Source: Flavobacterium taihuense
Lineage (GTDB): Bacteria > Bacteroidota > Bacteroidia > Flavobacteriales > Flavobacteriaceae
Assembly: GCF_019351435.1 (NCBI RefSeq)
Contig: NZ_JAHWYN010000016.1
Coordinates: 46,326 to 110,325, forward strand
Length of the DNA: 64,000 bases
Reading direction: 5' to 3'
A program made the translations under genes and the position numbers. Positions 36,694-45,019 of the stretch are shown piece after piece. The notes under the pieces are model-generated. The model did not search any database, was not told the origin of the DNA, and saw only the letters and a list, made by a program, of their open reading frames with translations. How positions within the stretch are numbered: position 1 is the first letter of the stretch; each line of letters opens with the position of its first letter.

Positions 36694-36720
36694 CTTAATA
36701 AACTTAATTCCTTAATGGTT
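36694..36720. repeat. Inverted CATTAAG-type repeat on the other side of the GxxExxY gene
   Basis: CTTAATAAACTTAAT then TCCTTAATGGTT is the reverse complement of the motif at 36112-36135, so the gene lies between oppositely oriented copies. Confidence 0.75.
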
Positions 36721-36736
36721 TAAATTTTTTATTTTT

Positions 36737-38575
36737 TCACTTCAACTCCAAAAGCAGAACCGATTTTCCTTCGATAGTAATATCATTTTTCAAATCAATA
36801 GTTTTTCCAGAAAGGACATCGTTTCCAGTTTTATAATTCAAAATACTTTCTTGAAAACGATTGGTTGGAAAAGTTTTAGAATCTTTATTATTATTGATGA
36901 CCACCATAACCGATTTAGAGTCTGTATATCTAAAATAAACGTACACATTGTTTTCTGGTATATAATGTTTCATTTTTCCAAAATGTACCGCATCATTTGA
37001 TTTTCTCCAAGTAAATAATTGAGATGAGAAATCAAAATACTTTTGTTGTTCGGGAGTTCTTCCTGCTTTAGCGAAAGCATTATTCTTATCACCTTCCCAA
37101 CCGCCTGGAAAATCTTGTCGGATAGCAGCATCTCCCTCTTTATCTTTATTTCCAGACATTCCAATTTCGGAACCATAATAAACTTGGGGAATTCCGCGAA
37201 CGGTTGCCAACAAAGTCATAGCCATTCTATATTTCGAAAAATCCTTTTGATAAATTTCATTGAATCGGTTGGTGTCATGATTTTCAACAAAAGTCATAAT
37301 ACTATTGATATTCGGATATAAAAAATCGTTAGTAAAATTCTCATAAACATTTACCATTCCTTCATTCCACTTGCCATTATCTTCATTGAATACTTTAGCT
37401 AGAGTTTCCGTAAATGTAAAATCCATAACAGATGGCAAATAGGAATTATAATTTTCTATCGCCGCTATCTTACTGTCTTTTTGCCAATAGGCCATTTGTG
37501 CCTGATCGTGCATCCAAACTTCGCCAACGATATTAAAATTAGGGTATTCATCGGTGATTGCTTTGGTCCATTCGGCAATTCCTTTCTTGTCGCAATAGGA
37601 ATAAGTATCTACACGAAAACCATCCAAATTGGCGTATTCAATCCACCAAATGGCGTTTTGTTTCAAATAGGTATTCACCAATGGATTAGATTGATTCAAA
37701 TCCGGCATCGATTTCACAAACCAACCGTCCATACACATTTTGGCATCAATTTGGGATGCATTAGGATCAAATTGTGTTGTCATTCGGTAATTAGTTTGTG
37801 CATAACCCGGAAATTGGTGAATCCATTCATAAGTTGGTAAATCCTTCATCATCCAATGTTCTGCTCCCCAATGGTTCGTCACATAATCCATGATCAGTTT
37901 CATATCGCGTTTATGTAATTCGGACGAAAGTTGCATATACTCTTCATTGGTTCCAAAACGGGGGTCTATTTTATAAACATCCGATTGTCCGTAAGTATGA
38001 TACGAATAGGCTTTATCGTTGTCTTCGCAAAGAGGTGTTGGCCAAAGTGCCGTGGCACCCAATTCCTTGATGTAATCCAAATGCTGAATCATTCCTGCAA
38101 TATCCCCACCGTGTCTTCCTCCTGGAAGTGCTCTGTTTCCTTTTTCAACAACCGATTTATCACTGTCATTACTAGGATTTCCATTGGCAAAACGATCTGA
38201 CATCACTAGATAAATCAAATCAGAAGCGTCAAAACTTTTTCTGGAAGCCGAATTCTCTCTTCTTTGCTTTAAGCTGTATTTTTTTGAGAATATGACTTTT
38301 TTATCTTTCGAAAATGAAAAAACTAAATCTTGTGCCGTTACATCTTTAGTGTCAATGGTAACAAAAAGATAATTTGGATTCTCCGTTTTTTTAACTTCTT
38401 TGATCACAATAGCATTAGATACCATCACTTCATTTTGGGCAATGTTTTTGCCATAAAACAAAATTTGCAACTCTGGATTGTGCATTCCTGCATACCAAAA
38501 AGGAGGTTCAACTCTATCAATTTGTGCAAAAATTGATGTAGAGATAAAAAATAACAAGATGATTATTTTCTTCAT
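36737..38575 (-). CDS. GH13 neopullulanase/cyclomaltodextrinase-like enzyme (SusA-like)
   Basis: A 612-residue exported GH13 enzyme with a signal peptide (IIILLFFISTSIFAQ, cut near residue 18). An N-terminal cyclomaltodextrinase-type beta domain (about 20-105, opening RVEPPFWYAGMHNPELQILF) is followed by the catalytic barrel. Conserved regions are MKLIMDYVTNHWG (I), NLDGFRVDTYSYCDK (II, nucleophile in RVD), FNIVGEVWMHD (III, acid Glu) and MTFVENHDTNR (IV). The N domain and overall layout match SusA-type neopullulanases that cut malto-oligosaccharides in the periplasm. It follows the GH65 gene, with a weak hairpin between them. Confidence 0.9.
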   Translation of the reverse strand: MKKIIILLFFISTSIFAQIDRVEPPFWYAGMHNPELQILFYGKNIAQNEVMVSNAIVIKEVKKTENPNYLFVTIDTKDVTAQDLVFSFSKDKKVIFSKKYSLKQRRENSASRKSFDASDLIYLVMSDRFANGNPSNDSDKSVVEKGNRALPGGRHGGDIAGMIQHLDYIKELGATALWPTPLCEDNDKAYSYHTYGQSDVYKIDPRFGTNEEYMQLSSELHKRDMKLIMDYVTNHWGAEHWMMKDLPTYEWIHQFPGYAQTNYRMTTQFDPNASQIDAKMCMDGWFVKSMPDLNQSNPLVNTYLKQNAIWWIEYANLDGFRVDTYSYCDKKGIAEWTKAITDEYPNFNIVGEVWMHDQAQMAYWQKDSKIAAIENYNSYLPSVMDFTFTETLAKVFNEDNGKWNEGMVNVYENFTNDFLYPNINSIMTFVENHDTNRFNEIYQKDFSKYRMAMTLLATVRGIPQVYYGSEIGMSGNKDKEGDAAIRQDFPGGWEGDKNNAFAKAGRTPEQQKYFDFSSQLFTWRKSNDAVHFGKMKHYIPENNVYVYFRYTDSKSVMVVINNNKDSKTFPTNRFQESILNYKTGNDVLSGKTIDLKNDITIEGKSVLLLELK

Positions 38576-38591
38576 TCCGTCTATAATTTTA

Positions 38592-38624
38592 AAACCCTTT
38601 CGAAGTAAAACTTTGAAAGGGTTT
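38592..38624 (-). terminator. Hairpin after the GH65 gene
   Basis: AAACCCTTTC and GAAAGGGTTT form a 10-base-pair stem with a 13-base loop, 15 bases past the GH65 stop; the trailing TTTTAAAATT is only weakly T-rich. It may attenuate expression of the downstream hydrolases rather than end the transcript. Confidence 0.5.
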
Positions 38625-38638
38625 GATATTGATTGATT

Positions 38639-40933
38639 TTAGTTTTTTGGCTGAACCAAAACTGGTGTGCCGTTTACATAAACAGTTAACTCTTTGTTAC
38701 CTTCTAATGATAATTTGGTTTCCTTATGGTCTACCGCAATTTTTAAAATCTGATTTCTAAAATTGATTTTAAAGGAATAGCCACCCCATTCTTTTGGAAT
38801 TTTTGGAGAGAAGTGAAGTGTATCTCCTTTTACTCTCATTCCTCCAAATCCTTCAACAATACTCATCCAAGTTCCAGCCATCGATGTAATATGACAACCT
38901 TCTTCAACCTCTTTGTTATAATCGTCCAAATCCAAACGAGACGTTCTTAAATAAAACGCATAGGCCATATCCATTTTGTCTAACAAAGCAGCTTGAATAG
39001 AGTGAACACAAGGAGAAAGTGAACTTTCGTGTACCGTAAATGATTCATAGAAATCAAAATTACGTTCCAATTCATCTTTAGAGAAATGATCTTCAAAGAA
39101 ATAGAAACACTGCAAAACGTCAGCTTGTTTAATATAAGGCGAACGCAATACACGATCCCAAGACCATTTTTGGTTGATTGGTCTTTGGGAGCGATCTAGG
39201 TCTTTTACGGGAACTAAATCTTTGTCCAAAAATCCATCTTGTTGCAAGTAAATCCCCAATTCTTCCGATTTTGGAAAATAAATATTACCAGCCACTTTAT
39301 TCCACTCTGCCAATTCTGTTTCAGATAATTTCACTTTTTCCATAATGCGTTTATGGTCTGAAGGATATTCTAATGAAACTTTTTGAATTTGCTCATAAGC
39401 ATAATCAATACACCATTTGGCAATATAATTGGTATAAAAATTATTGTTAATATTGTTTTCGTATTCATTTGGACCAGTTACTCCCAAAATCATATATTGA
39501 TTTTTGTTTTTAGAGAAAGAAGCTCTCTGGTACCAAAAACGAGCAATCCCAATTAATACTTCTAACCCTTTTTCAGGAATATAGGAGTAATCGCCAGTAA
39601 AACGGTAATAATTGTAAATTGCAAAGGCAATAGCACCATTTCTATGGATTTCTTCATGGGTGATTTCCCACTCGTTATGACATTCCTCACCATTCATAGT
39701 AACCATTGGATACAAAGCTGCTCCATTTTTAAAACCTAAATTTAGTTCGGCATTTTCAATGGCTTTGTCCAGTTGATTATAACGATAGGTCAATAAATTA
39801 CGAGCTACTTGTTGGTCTTTTGTAGCCATATAAAATGGAATACAATAGGCCTCAGTGTCCCAATAAGTAGATCCACCATATTTTTCTCCTGTAAATCCTT
39901 TAGGTCCAATATTCAAACGAGAATCTTTTCCTAAATAAGTTTGGTTCAATTGGAAAATATTAAAACGAATTCCTTGTTGCGCTTTCACATCGCCATCAAT
40001 AGTAATATCTGACATTTCCCAAATTTTTGCCCAAGCATCTATTTGATCTTGCAATAATTGGTCATAACCTTTTGTTAAAGCGGTTTGAATAACATTTTCG
40101 GCTGCCGAAATGGTATCCGTGTGATTTAACGAAACAGTGTAACCCCCAATTTTTTGAATCGCAGATTTATCTCCTTTAGCCACAATCACATCGTAATAAA
40201 ATAAAATTTTATCCGCTATTGTATCTACAGATGTTGGAGACATATTTTGTTTTTCTCCTCTTGCCCAAATGGTATTTTGCATGAAGGTTGTTACTTTAAA
40301 GTGTGTTTTAAAAGTTTGAGCCGTAACAAAAGCTTCATTCCCTGATTTTTTAACATCTAATGGCTCCCAGAATTTTTCTTCCCAGTTCGCATCCTCATTC
40401 GTTACGCCAGCATCAATGTATGGCTTGTAAATGATTTTGGCATCTTTATTTAACGGTGTAATTTCATAGTTAATCACTCCTACTTCGTCAATATCTAAAG
40501 ATAAAAAACGACGAATATCAACAGCGACTTCTGTTCCGTTTTTCAAAGTGGCTTGAAAAGAACGGTGATACCATCCTTCTTTCATATTCAATTCACGACG
40601 GAAATTTTTAACCTCAGTACAGCTATTTAAATCAAAATCTTCTCCGTTTATTTCAATATTGATTCCAATCCAATTTGGGGCATTCAATACTTTGGCAAAA
40701 TATTTTGGATATCCGTTTTTCCACCATCCAACTTTAGTTTTGTCTGGATAATAAATTCCCGCAATGTAACTTCCTTGAAAAGTTTCTCCTGAATAATTCT
40801 CTTCGAAATTAGCTCTTTGTCCCATGGCACCATTTCCGATACTAAAAAGACTTTCAGATGATTTTACACTTTCTCTATCAAATCCTTCTTCGATAATAGA
40901 CCAATTATCTGGTTTTATATAATCTTGATTCAT
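38639..40933 (-). CDS. GH65 maltose phosphorylase
   Basis: Phosphorolyses maltose to glucose and beta-glucose-1-phosphate, in the cytoplasm (no signal peptide). The 764-residue length is standard. The catalytic acid region is GEECHNEWEITHEEIHRNGA (about residues 415-434), followed by IAFAIYNYYRFTGDY, and VTGPNEYENNINNNFYTNYI around 485. The N-terminal NWSIIEEGFDRESVKSSESL and FSIGNGAMGQRANFEE motifs also fit. Beta-phosphoglucomutase lies directly upstream, which is the expected partner for the beta-anomer product, so maltose rather than trehalose or kojibiose specificity is a reasonable inference. Confidence 0.92.
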   Translation of the reverse strand: MNQDYIKPDNWSIIEEGFDRESVKSSESLFSIGNGAMGQRANFEENYSGETFQGSYIAGIYYPDKTKVGWWKNGYPKYFAKVLNAPNWIGINIEINGEDFDLNSCTEVKNFRRELNMKEGWYHRSFQATLKNGTEVAVDIRRFLSLDIDEVGVINYEITPLNKDAKIIYKPYIDAGVTNEDANWEEKFWEPLDVKKSGNEAFVTAQTFKTHFKVTTFMQNTIWARGEKQNMSPTSVDTIADKILFYYDVIVAKGDKSAIQKIGGYTVSLNHTDTISAAENVIQTALTKGYDQLLQDQIDAWAKIWEMSDITIDGDVKAQQGIRFNIFQLNQTYLGKDSRLNIGPKGFTGEKYGGSTYWDTEAYCIPFYMATKDQQVARNLLTYRYNQLDKAIENAELNLGFKNGAALYPMVTMNGEECHNEWEITHEEIHRNGAIAFAIYNYYRFTGDYSYIPEKGLEVLIGIARFWYQRASFSKNKNQYMILGVTGPNEYENNINNNFYTNYIAKWCIDYAYEQIQKVSLEYPSDHKRIMEKVKLSETELAEWNKVAGNIYFPKSEELGIYLQQDGFLDKDLVPVKDLDRSQRPINQKWSWDRVLRSPYIKQADVLQCFYFFEDHFSKDELERNFDFYESFTVHESSLSPCVHSIQAALLDKMDMAYAFYLRTSRLDLDDYNKEVEEGCHITSMAGTWMSIVEGFGGMRVKGDTLHFSPKIPKEWGGYSFKINFRNQILKIAVDHKETKLSLEGNKELTVYVNGTPVLVQPKN

Positions 40934-41021
40934 TTTCTATTTTAATTTAAGGGTAAGGTTTGAAGTTCAAGAATAAAACACCTCTTTGCTTCATTCCTCT
41001 TTAACCTTATGTTTTGTTTGG

Positions 41022-41681
41022 TTATTTGTTTATTAATAATTCTAAAAAAGTAGAACTTATTTCTGTAAAATCTTTAAAAATATACTCAGCTTCATGAAGA
41101 GTTGTTTCCTCACCAATACCAATGCTGATCATTTTGGCAATATTAGCCGCTTGAATACCGGCAACTGAATCTTCAAAAACAATGGCATCCTCATTGGCTA
41201 CATTCAATAACCGAGCGGCTTGTAGAAAAACCTCTGGATCGGGTTTGGCATTTACCACATCATTCCCATCAACTATAACATCAAAAAAAGCAAGCGTTCC
41301 TGTTTTTTCAAGTATCGGTTTTGCATTTTTACTGGCAGAACCCAAAGCTATTGGCTGATTGTTCTCTTTTAAAAATTTTAAAACCTTCATTACACCCGGT
41401 AAAATCTCTGTCTCATTCATATCTACCAGATAAGAAAGATAATCTTCATTTTTTTGAAGTAACCATTTGTCTTTATCTTCTTGAGACGCTTCAACTTTTC
41501 CTAATTCCAAAATTATATCTAAGGAACGAACACGGCTCACGCCTTTTAATAATTCATTATGCTCCAATGTGAATTCAATCCCTAATCCGTTCGCAATTTT
41601 TTTCCATGCTAAAAAATGATACTTGGCTGTATCCACAATGACACCGTCTAAATCAAAAATAAATCCTTTTCTCTTTTCCAT
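41022..41681 (-). CDS. pgmB: Beta-phosphoglucomutase
   Basis: Converts beta-glucose-1-phosphate, the product of maltose phosphorylase, to glucose-6-phosphate. The 219-residue HAD-superfamily protein shows the nucleophile/acid motif GFIFDLDGVIVDTAKYH (D10 and D12 type), the cap-domain LLKGVSRVRSLDIIL (about 44-58), IALGSASKNAKPIL (motif II, about 116-129) and VVNAKPDPEVFLQAARLL with VFEDSVAGIQAA (motifs III/IV). These match the beta-PGM subfamily rather than general phosphatases. It lies 19 bases after the MFS transporter gene and before GH65. Confidence 0.94.
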   Translation of the reverse strand: MEKRKGFIFDLDGVIVDTAKYHFLAWKKIANGLGIEFTLEHNELLKGVSRVRSLDIILELGKVEASQEDKDKWLLQKNEDYLSYLVDMNETEILPGVMKVLKFLKENNQPIALGSASKNAKPILEKTGTLAFFDVIVDGNDVVNAKPDPEVFLQAARLLNVANEDAIVFEDSVAGIQAANIAKMISIGIGEETTLHEAEYIFKDFTEISSTFLELLINK

Positions 41682-41700
41682 TATACTACTTCTTTATTAT

Positions 41701-43032
41701 TTAATCGTTGCCTTCTTTTTCTTTTACAAAAAACACAGCAGTTCCAGCAATTAACATGGATGCACCAGCAATTACAATAATCGCCATTGGATTACCTCCA
41801 AAAAATGCAATCAGCGTACTTCCTAAAACCCCTGCAGCAATTTGAGGTATGGTTATTGTTGCATTAAAAAGTCCCATATACACTCCCATTTTGTCCGCTG
41901 GAAGTGAACCTGAAAGCATTGCATAAGGCATAGCCAAAATAGCAGCCCAAGCTAATCCTACTCCTGAAATAGAAAGTAATAGCATATTTTTGTCCTCAAC
42001 AACAAACATAGAAATCAAACCTAATCCTCCTAATACAAGCGAAAAACTATAGGTTTTTTTTCTTCCGATTGATTTTGCAATCGAAGGGATAAGCAAAGAG
42101 AACAATGCTGCTACACCACTATAGAAAGCAAACATCACCCCTGTCCAGTCACCTGCTTCGTTGAAACCAATTGATTTGGCATCTAATGCAACTCCATGTC
42201 CCCAAACTTGGTTCGCAATGGCTCTTGTGGTGTAAACCCACATTAAAAATAACGCAAACCAAGAGAAAAACTGGACAATTCCCAATTGCCAAAATATTTT
42301 TGGTGCATTCCCTATCAATTTGAAAATACTTGTTTTTTCAGTTTTTTCAGGAGCATTCAAATCAATTTTATTGTATTCTGCATGTTCTTTTGGTGCATAT
42401 TCTTTAGTTCTAAAAACAGTCCAAAGTACTGTCCCTAATAATATTGTACCTCCTATATAAAAAGACCAGATTACTGATTCGGCTACTTTTTCACCTGCTG
42501 CTGGCACATTAGACATACCTATTTTTACTAAAATCCAAGGCAATAATGATCCGAAAACGGCTCCAAAATTGATTAGCGCACTTTGAAGCGAATAGCCTAA
42601 ATTACGTTGTTCATCATTGACCATATCTCCCACAAGCGCTCTAAAAGGTTGCATCGTAACATTAAATGATGTGTCCATCAACAGCAACATCACTGCTCCA
42701 AAAACTAGTGGCGGCAATAAGTAAGTAAAGTATTCAGCATTTGGCATAAAAAACATAGCCAAAGCCGATACAATCGCTCCAAAAAATATAAAAGGAATAC
42801 GTCTTCCTAATTTGGTCCACGTTTTATCACTCGAAAGACCAATAATGGGTTGAACAATCAAACCGGCTAAAGGTGCTGCCAACCAAAAATAACCTATACT
42901 ATGCACATCGGCACCTAAAGCTTCTAATATTCTACTTGTGTTTCCATTTTGCAAAGAATAGCCAATTTGAACTCCTAAGAATCCAAAACTTAAATTCCAT
43001 ATTTGCCAAAAACTTAATTTCGGTTTTTCCAT
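41701..43032 (-). CDS. MFS sugar transporter (maltose type)
   Basis: A 443-residue, 12-helix major facilitator transporter, first gene of the leftward starch operon. The N-terminal WQIWNLSFGFLGVQIGYSLQNGNTS (split across residues 9-33) and GLSSDKTWTKLGRRIPFIFFGA (about 65-86, the MFS loop motif) are typical of the GPH/SLC45-like sugar transporters that Bacteroidota use for maltose. The SLQSALINFGAVFGSLLPW helix follows the DDEQRN-like loop (MVNDEQRNLGYS). By context it moves maltose across the inner membrane for the phosphorylase. The direct substrate is inferred from neighbours. Confidence 0.9.
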   Translation of the reverse strand: MEKPKLSFWQIWNLSFGFLGVQIGYSLQNGNTSRILEALGADVHSIGYFWLAAPLAGLIVQPIIGLSSDKTWTKLGRRIPFIFFGAIVSALAMFFMPNAEYFTYLLPPLVFGAVMLLLMDTSFNVTMQPFRALVGDMVNDEQRNLGYSLQSALINFGAVFGSLLPWILVKIGMSNVPAAGEKVAESVIWSFYIGGTILLGTVLWTVFRTKEYAPKEHAEYNKIDLNAPEKTEKTSIFKLIGNAPKIFWQLGIVQFFSWFALFLMWVYTTRAIANQVWGHGVALDAKSIGFNEAGDWTGVMFAFYSGVAALFSLLIPSIAKSIGRKKTYSFSLVLGGLGLISMFVVEDKNMLLLSISGVGLAWAAILAMPYAMLSGSLPADKMGVYMGLFNATITIPQIAAGVLGSTLIAFFGGNPMAIIVIAGASMLIAGTAVFFVKEKEGND

Positions 43033-43556
43033 TATTAAAAATTTACATATTTAATTGATAAACACACTGTTTATCCTATAGTTTTTTGATTATATCAACT
43101 AAAATTGATTGTGAAAAATTACAACTTAAAATTTAATTCAAAACATTGCTATCAAAACAATTATATGTATTCGAAACAAATCATCTCTTTTTTTTCAAAA
43201 CAACAAGACTCGTCTTATTTGTAAAATGACTAAAAAAAAGTTCATTTTGAATACTAAATGTTTTTCAATAAATATAGTTATGGTAATTTATGGAATAATT
43301 AATAACACTTTTAATTAGGGAAAAACCTTCTCAAAGTCATTAACTATTCTTTTGCAAAAATTCATTAAATCATTATACTATTATGAATTCTTTTTTTTAA
43401 TCTCGTCGTATTTCCAAAAATCTAACACAACTAAATTATCGTTATAAAAAACTCATCTCATTTTCGAAGTAAAAGAAAAGCTATAAACGGGGAGTAAATA
43501 TATAAAAATCTTTTTTGTTTATATTCAATAAAATCTAAAAATAATCATTTTTTTTA

Positions 43557-43572
43557 ACTACAAGGTTGTAGT
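43557..43572. promoter_or_regulatory. Palindromic operator-like site upstream of the MFS operon
   Basis: ACTACAAGGTTGTAGT has seven-base perfect arms. It resembles the 50906 palindrome and the left half of the 60730 site, and is a candidate binding site for the adjacent LacI-type regulator. Confidence 0.45.
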
Positions 43573-43628
43573 AATTAATAAAATACGTATTTTATTTGCA
43601 CATTATTTCACTATTGACAAAATAAAAA

Positions 43629-43658
43629 AAATCGAACAGAGTTTAATCCATTCGATTT
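43629..43658 (-). terminator. Terminator of the lacI-type gene
   Basis: AAATCGAA and TTCGATTT form an 8-base-pair stem with a 14-base loop; on the minus strand it runs into TTTTTATTTTG. It lies 100 bases past the regulator stop. Confidence 0.75.
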
Positions 43659-43757
43659 AAATTCTAGTATTCGATCGCAAAAGCAAATGATTAATTACTG
43701 ATTTACTTCAAAGTTATTAAAAGGTTAAATAATCCAAAACAGTATTTGCAGGCTTTT

Positions 43758-44780
43758 TTAACTTGTAGATTCTCTTTCTACCAAATAGGTTTCAATCACC
43801 TCAGTTATATAATTCTCATCTTCAGACCCATCCTCAGATTCCAATCGGTCTATAATAATTTTTGCAGCACGATTACCCATTTTTACACCGCTTTGACTCA
43901 CTGTGGTAATGGTTGGAGTTGAATATTTAGAAATCATACCGTCGGTAAAAGCAATGACTGCAAGATCTTTTGGCACATTCAACCCTATTTTATTTGCTGT
44001 TTTAATACAGGTTACAGCAAAAATTTCATTTACGGCAAAAACTGCATCAATAGCCTCGTCTTCCAGTAATTTTCCAATAATGATTTCGCAGGTGTCAATA
44101 TCTTCAATTTTAATAATCAGGTTCTCATCAAAAGGCAAGTTATTATCCAATAATGCTTTGACATATCCGTCGGTTCTTAATTTACCAACACTAACATAAT
44201 CAACCGTAGTAACTAAAGCAATCTTTTTTCGCCCTTTATCAATTAGACTTTGTACTGCTTCATAGGCAGCCTGTTTATCATCAATTATCACTTTATCACA
44301 CAACACTTCATTGGTAACACGATCAAACATTACAACAGGCATCCCTTGATTTATAACTTCGGTAATATGGTGAAAATCTCCTTTAAATTGAGTTTCTTTA
44401 GACAATGACATGATGAAACCATCAATACTTCCATTAGCCAAAAGCTCCATATTCAATACTTCTTTATCAAAGGAATCATCGGACAAACAAATAACTACAC
44501 TATAACCATTTTCATTAGCTATTTGCTCAATACCATTGATTACAGTAGAGAAAAAATGATGAACTATTTCAGGGATAATAATTCCTATGGTTTTGGTTTT
44601 TCGATTCTTAAGACTTAAGGCAATGTTATTGGGTTTATAATGATAAAATTTAGCAAATGCCTGAACTTTTAACCTTGTTTCTTCACCTATTTCGGGGCTA
44701 TTCCTTAGTGACTTGGAAACAGTGGAAATGGAAACATCCAGTTCTTTGGCAATTTGCTTTAGGGTAATTTTCTTCTTCAT
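43758..44780 (-). CDS. LacI-family transcriptional regulator of the starch/maltose locus
   Basis: A 340-residue LacI/GalR-type regulator. The N-terminal helix-turn-helix is KITLKQIAKELDVSISTVSK (about 3-22) followed by the hinge helix region HYKPNNIALSLKNRKT. The periplasmic-binding-protein-like effector domain starts at TIGIIIPEIVHHFFSTVING (about 64-83) and includes IDGFIMSLS, GRKKIALVTT and DLAVIAFTDGMISKYSTP (about 269-286). It sits between the MFS/GH65 operon and the divergent susCDE genes, so control of both by maltose or a maltodextrin is likely. Candidate operators are listed at 43557, 44888, 50906 and 60730. Confidence 0.9.
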   Translation of the reverse strand: MKKKITLKQIAKELDVSISTVSKSLRNSPEIGEETRLKVQAFAKFYHYKPNNIALSLKNRKTKTIGIIIPEIVHHFFSTVINGIEQIANENGYSVVICLSDDSFDKEVLNMELLANGSIDGFIMSLSKETQFKGDFHHITEVINQGMPVVMFDRVTNEVLCDKVIIDDKQAAYEAVQSLIDKGRKKIALVTTVDYVSVGKLRTDGYVKALLDNNLPFDENLIIKIEDIDTCEIIIGKLLEDEAIDAVFAVNEIFAVTCIKTANKIGLNVPKDLAVIAFTDGMISKYSTPTITTVSQSGVKMGNRAAKIIIDRLESEDGSEDENYITEVIETYLVERESTS

Positions 44781-44887
44781 AGAGTTTTACTTAATCAGTG
44801 GTATTCAATTCATAATAAAGATAACATAATTTTTTATTTATTGTAAATATTCGCATAAAAAAAAATAAAAAAGGCAAAGTTTTCAAC

Positions 44888-44903
44888 ACTATCACGTTTT
44901 CGT
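44888..44903. promoter_or_regulatory. LacI-type operator-like site upstream of susC
   Basis: ACTATCACGTTTTCGT, preceded by CAAC and followed by AG. Compared with 60730 it differs at only two of 16 positions and shares ACGTTTTCGTA completely. It lies about 45 bases before the susC -7 box. Confidence 0.55.
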
Positions 44904-44946
44904 AGAGTGGTATAATTTTCATCATGTCGGGCGTGTTAATTAATTC

Positions 44947-44954
44947 TTAATTTT
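44947..44954 (+). promoter_or_regulatory. -7 promoter box for susC
   Basis: TAATTTTG matches TAnnTTTG and lies 65 bases before the susC ATG, which gives an A-rich leader of about 60 bases. Confidence 0.55.
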
Positions 44955-45019
44955 GAAATTCGAAGTAAAAAAACTTAAACAAAACTTAACCAAAAAAACA
45001 ATTAATTTAAACAAAAAGT

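Larger units (their letters stand above)
43033..43757. other. Long regulatory gap between transporter operon and lacI-type gene
   Basis: A 725-base stretch, very AT-rich, without a supported gene. It holds the terminator of the regulator gene (43629-43658) and a palindrome (43557-43572). No convincing TAnnTTTG box for the leftward operon was found, so its promoter is not located. The 520-base distance from palindrome to transporter start is unusual and leaves room for a long leader or an unrecognised small RNA. Confidence 0.5.
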
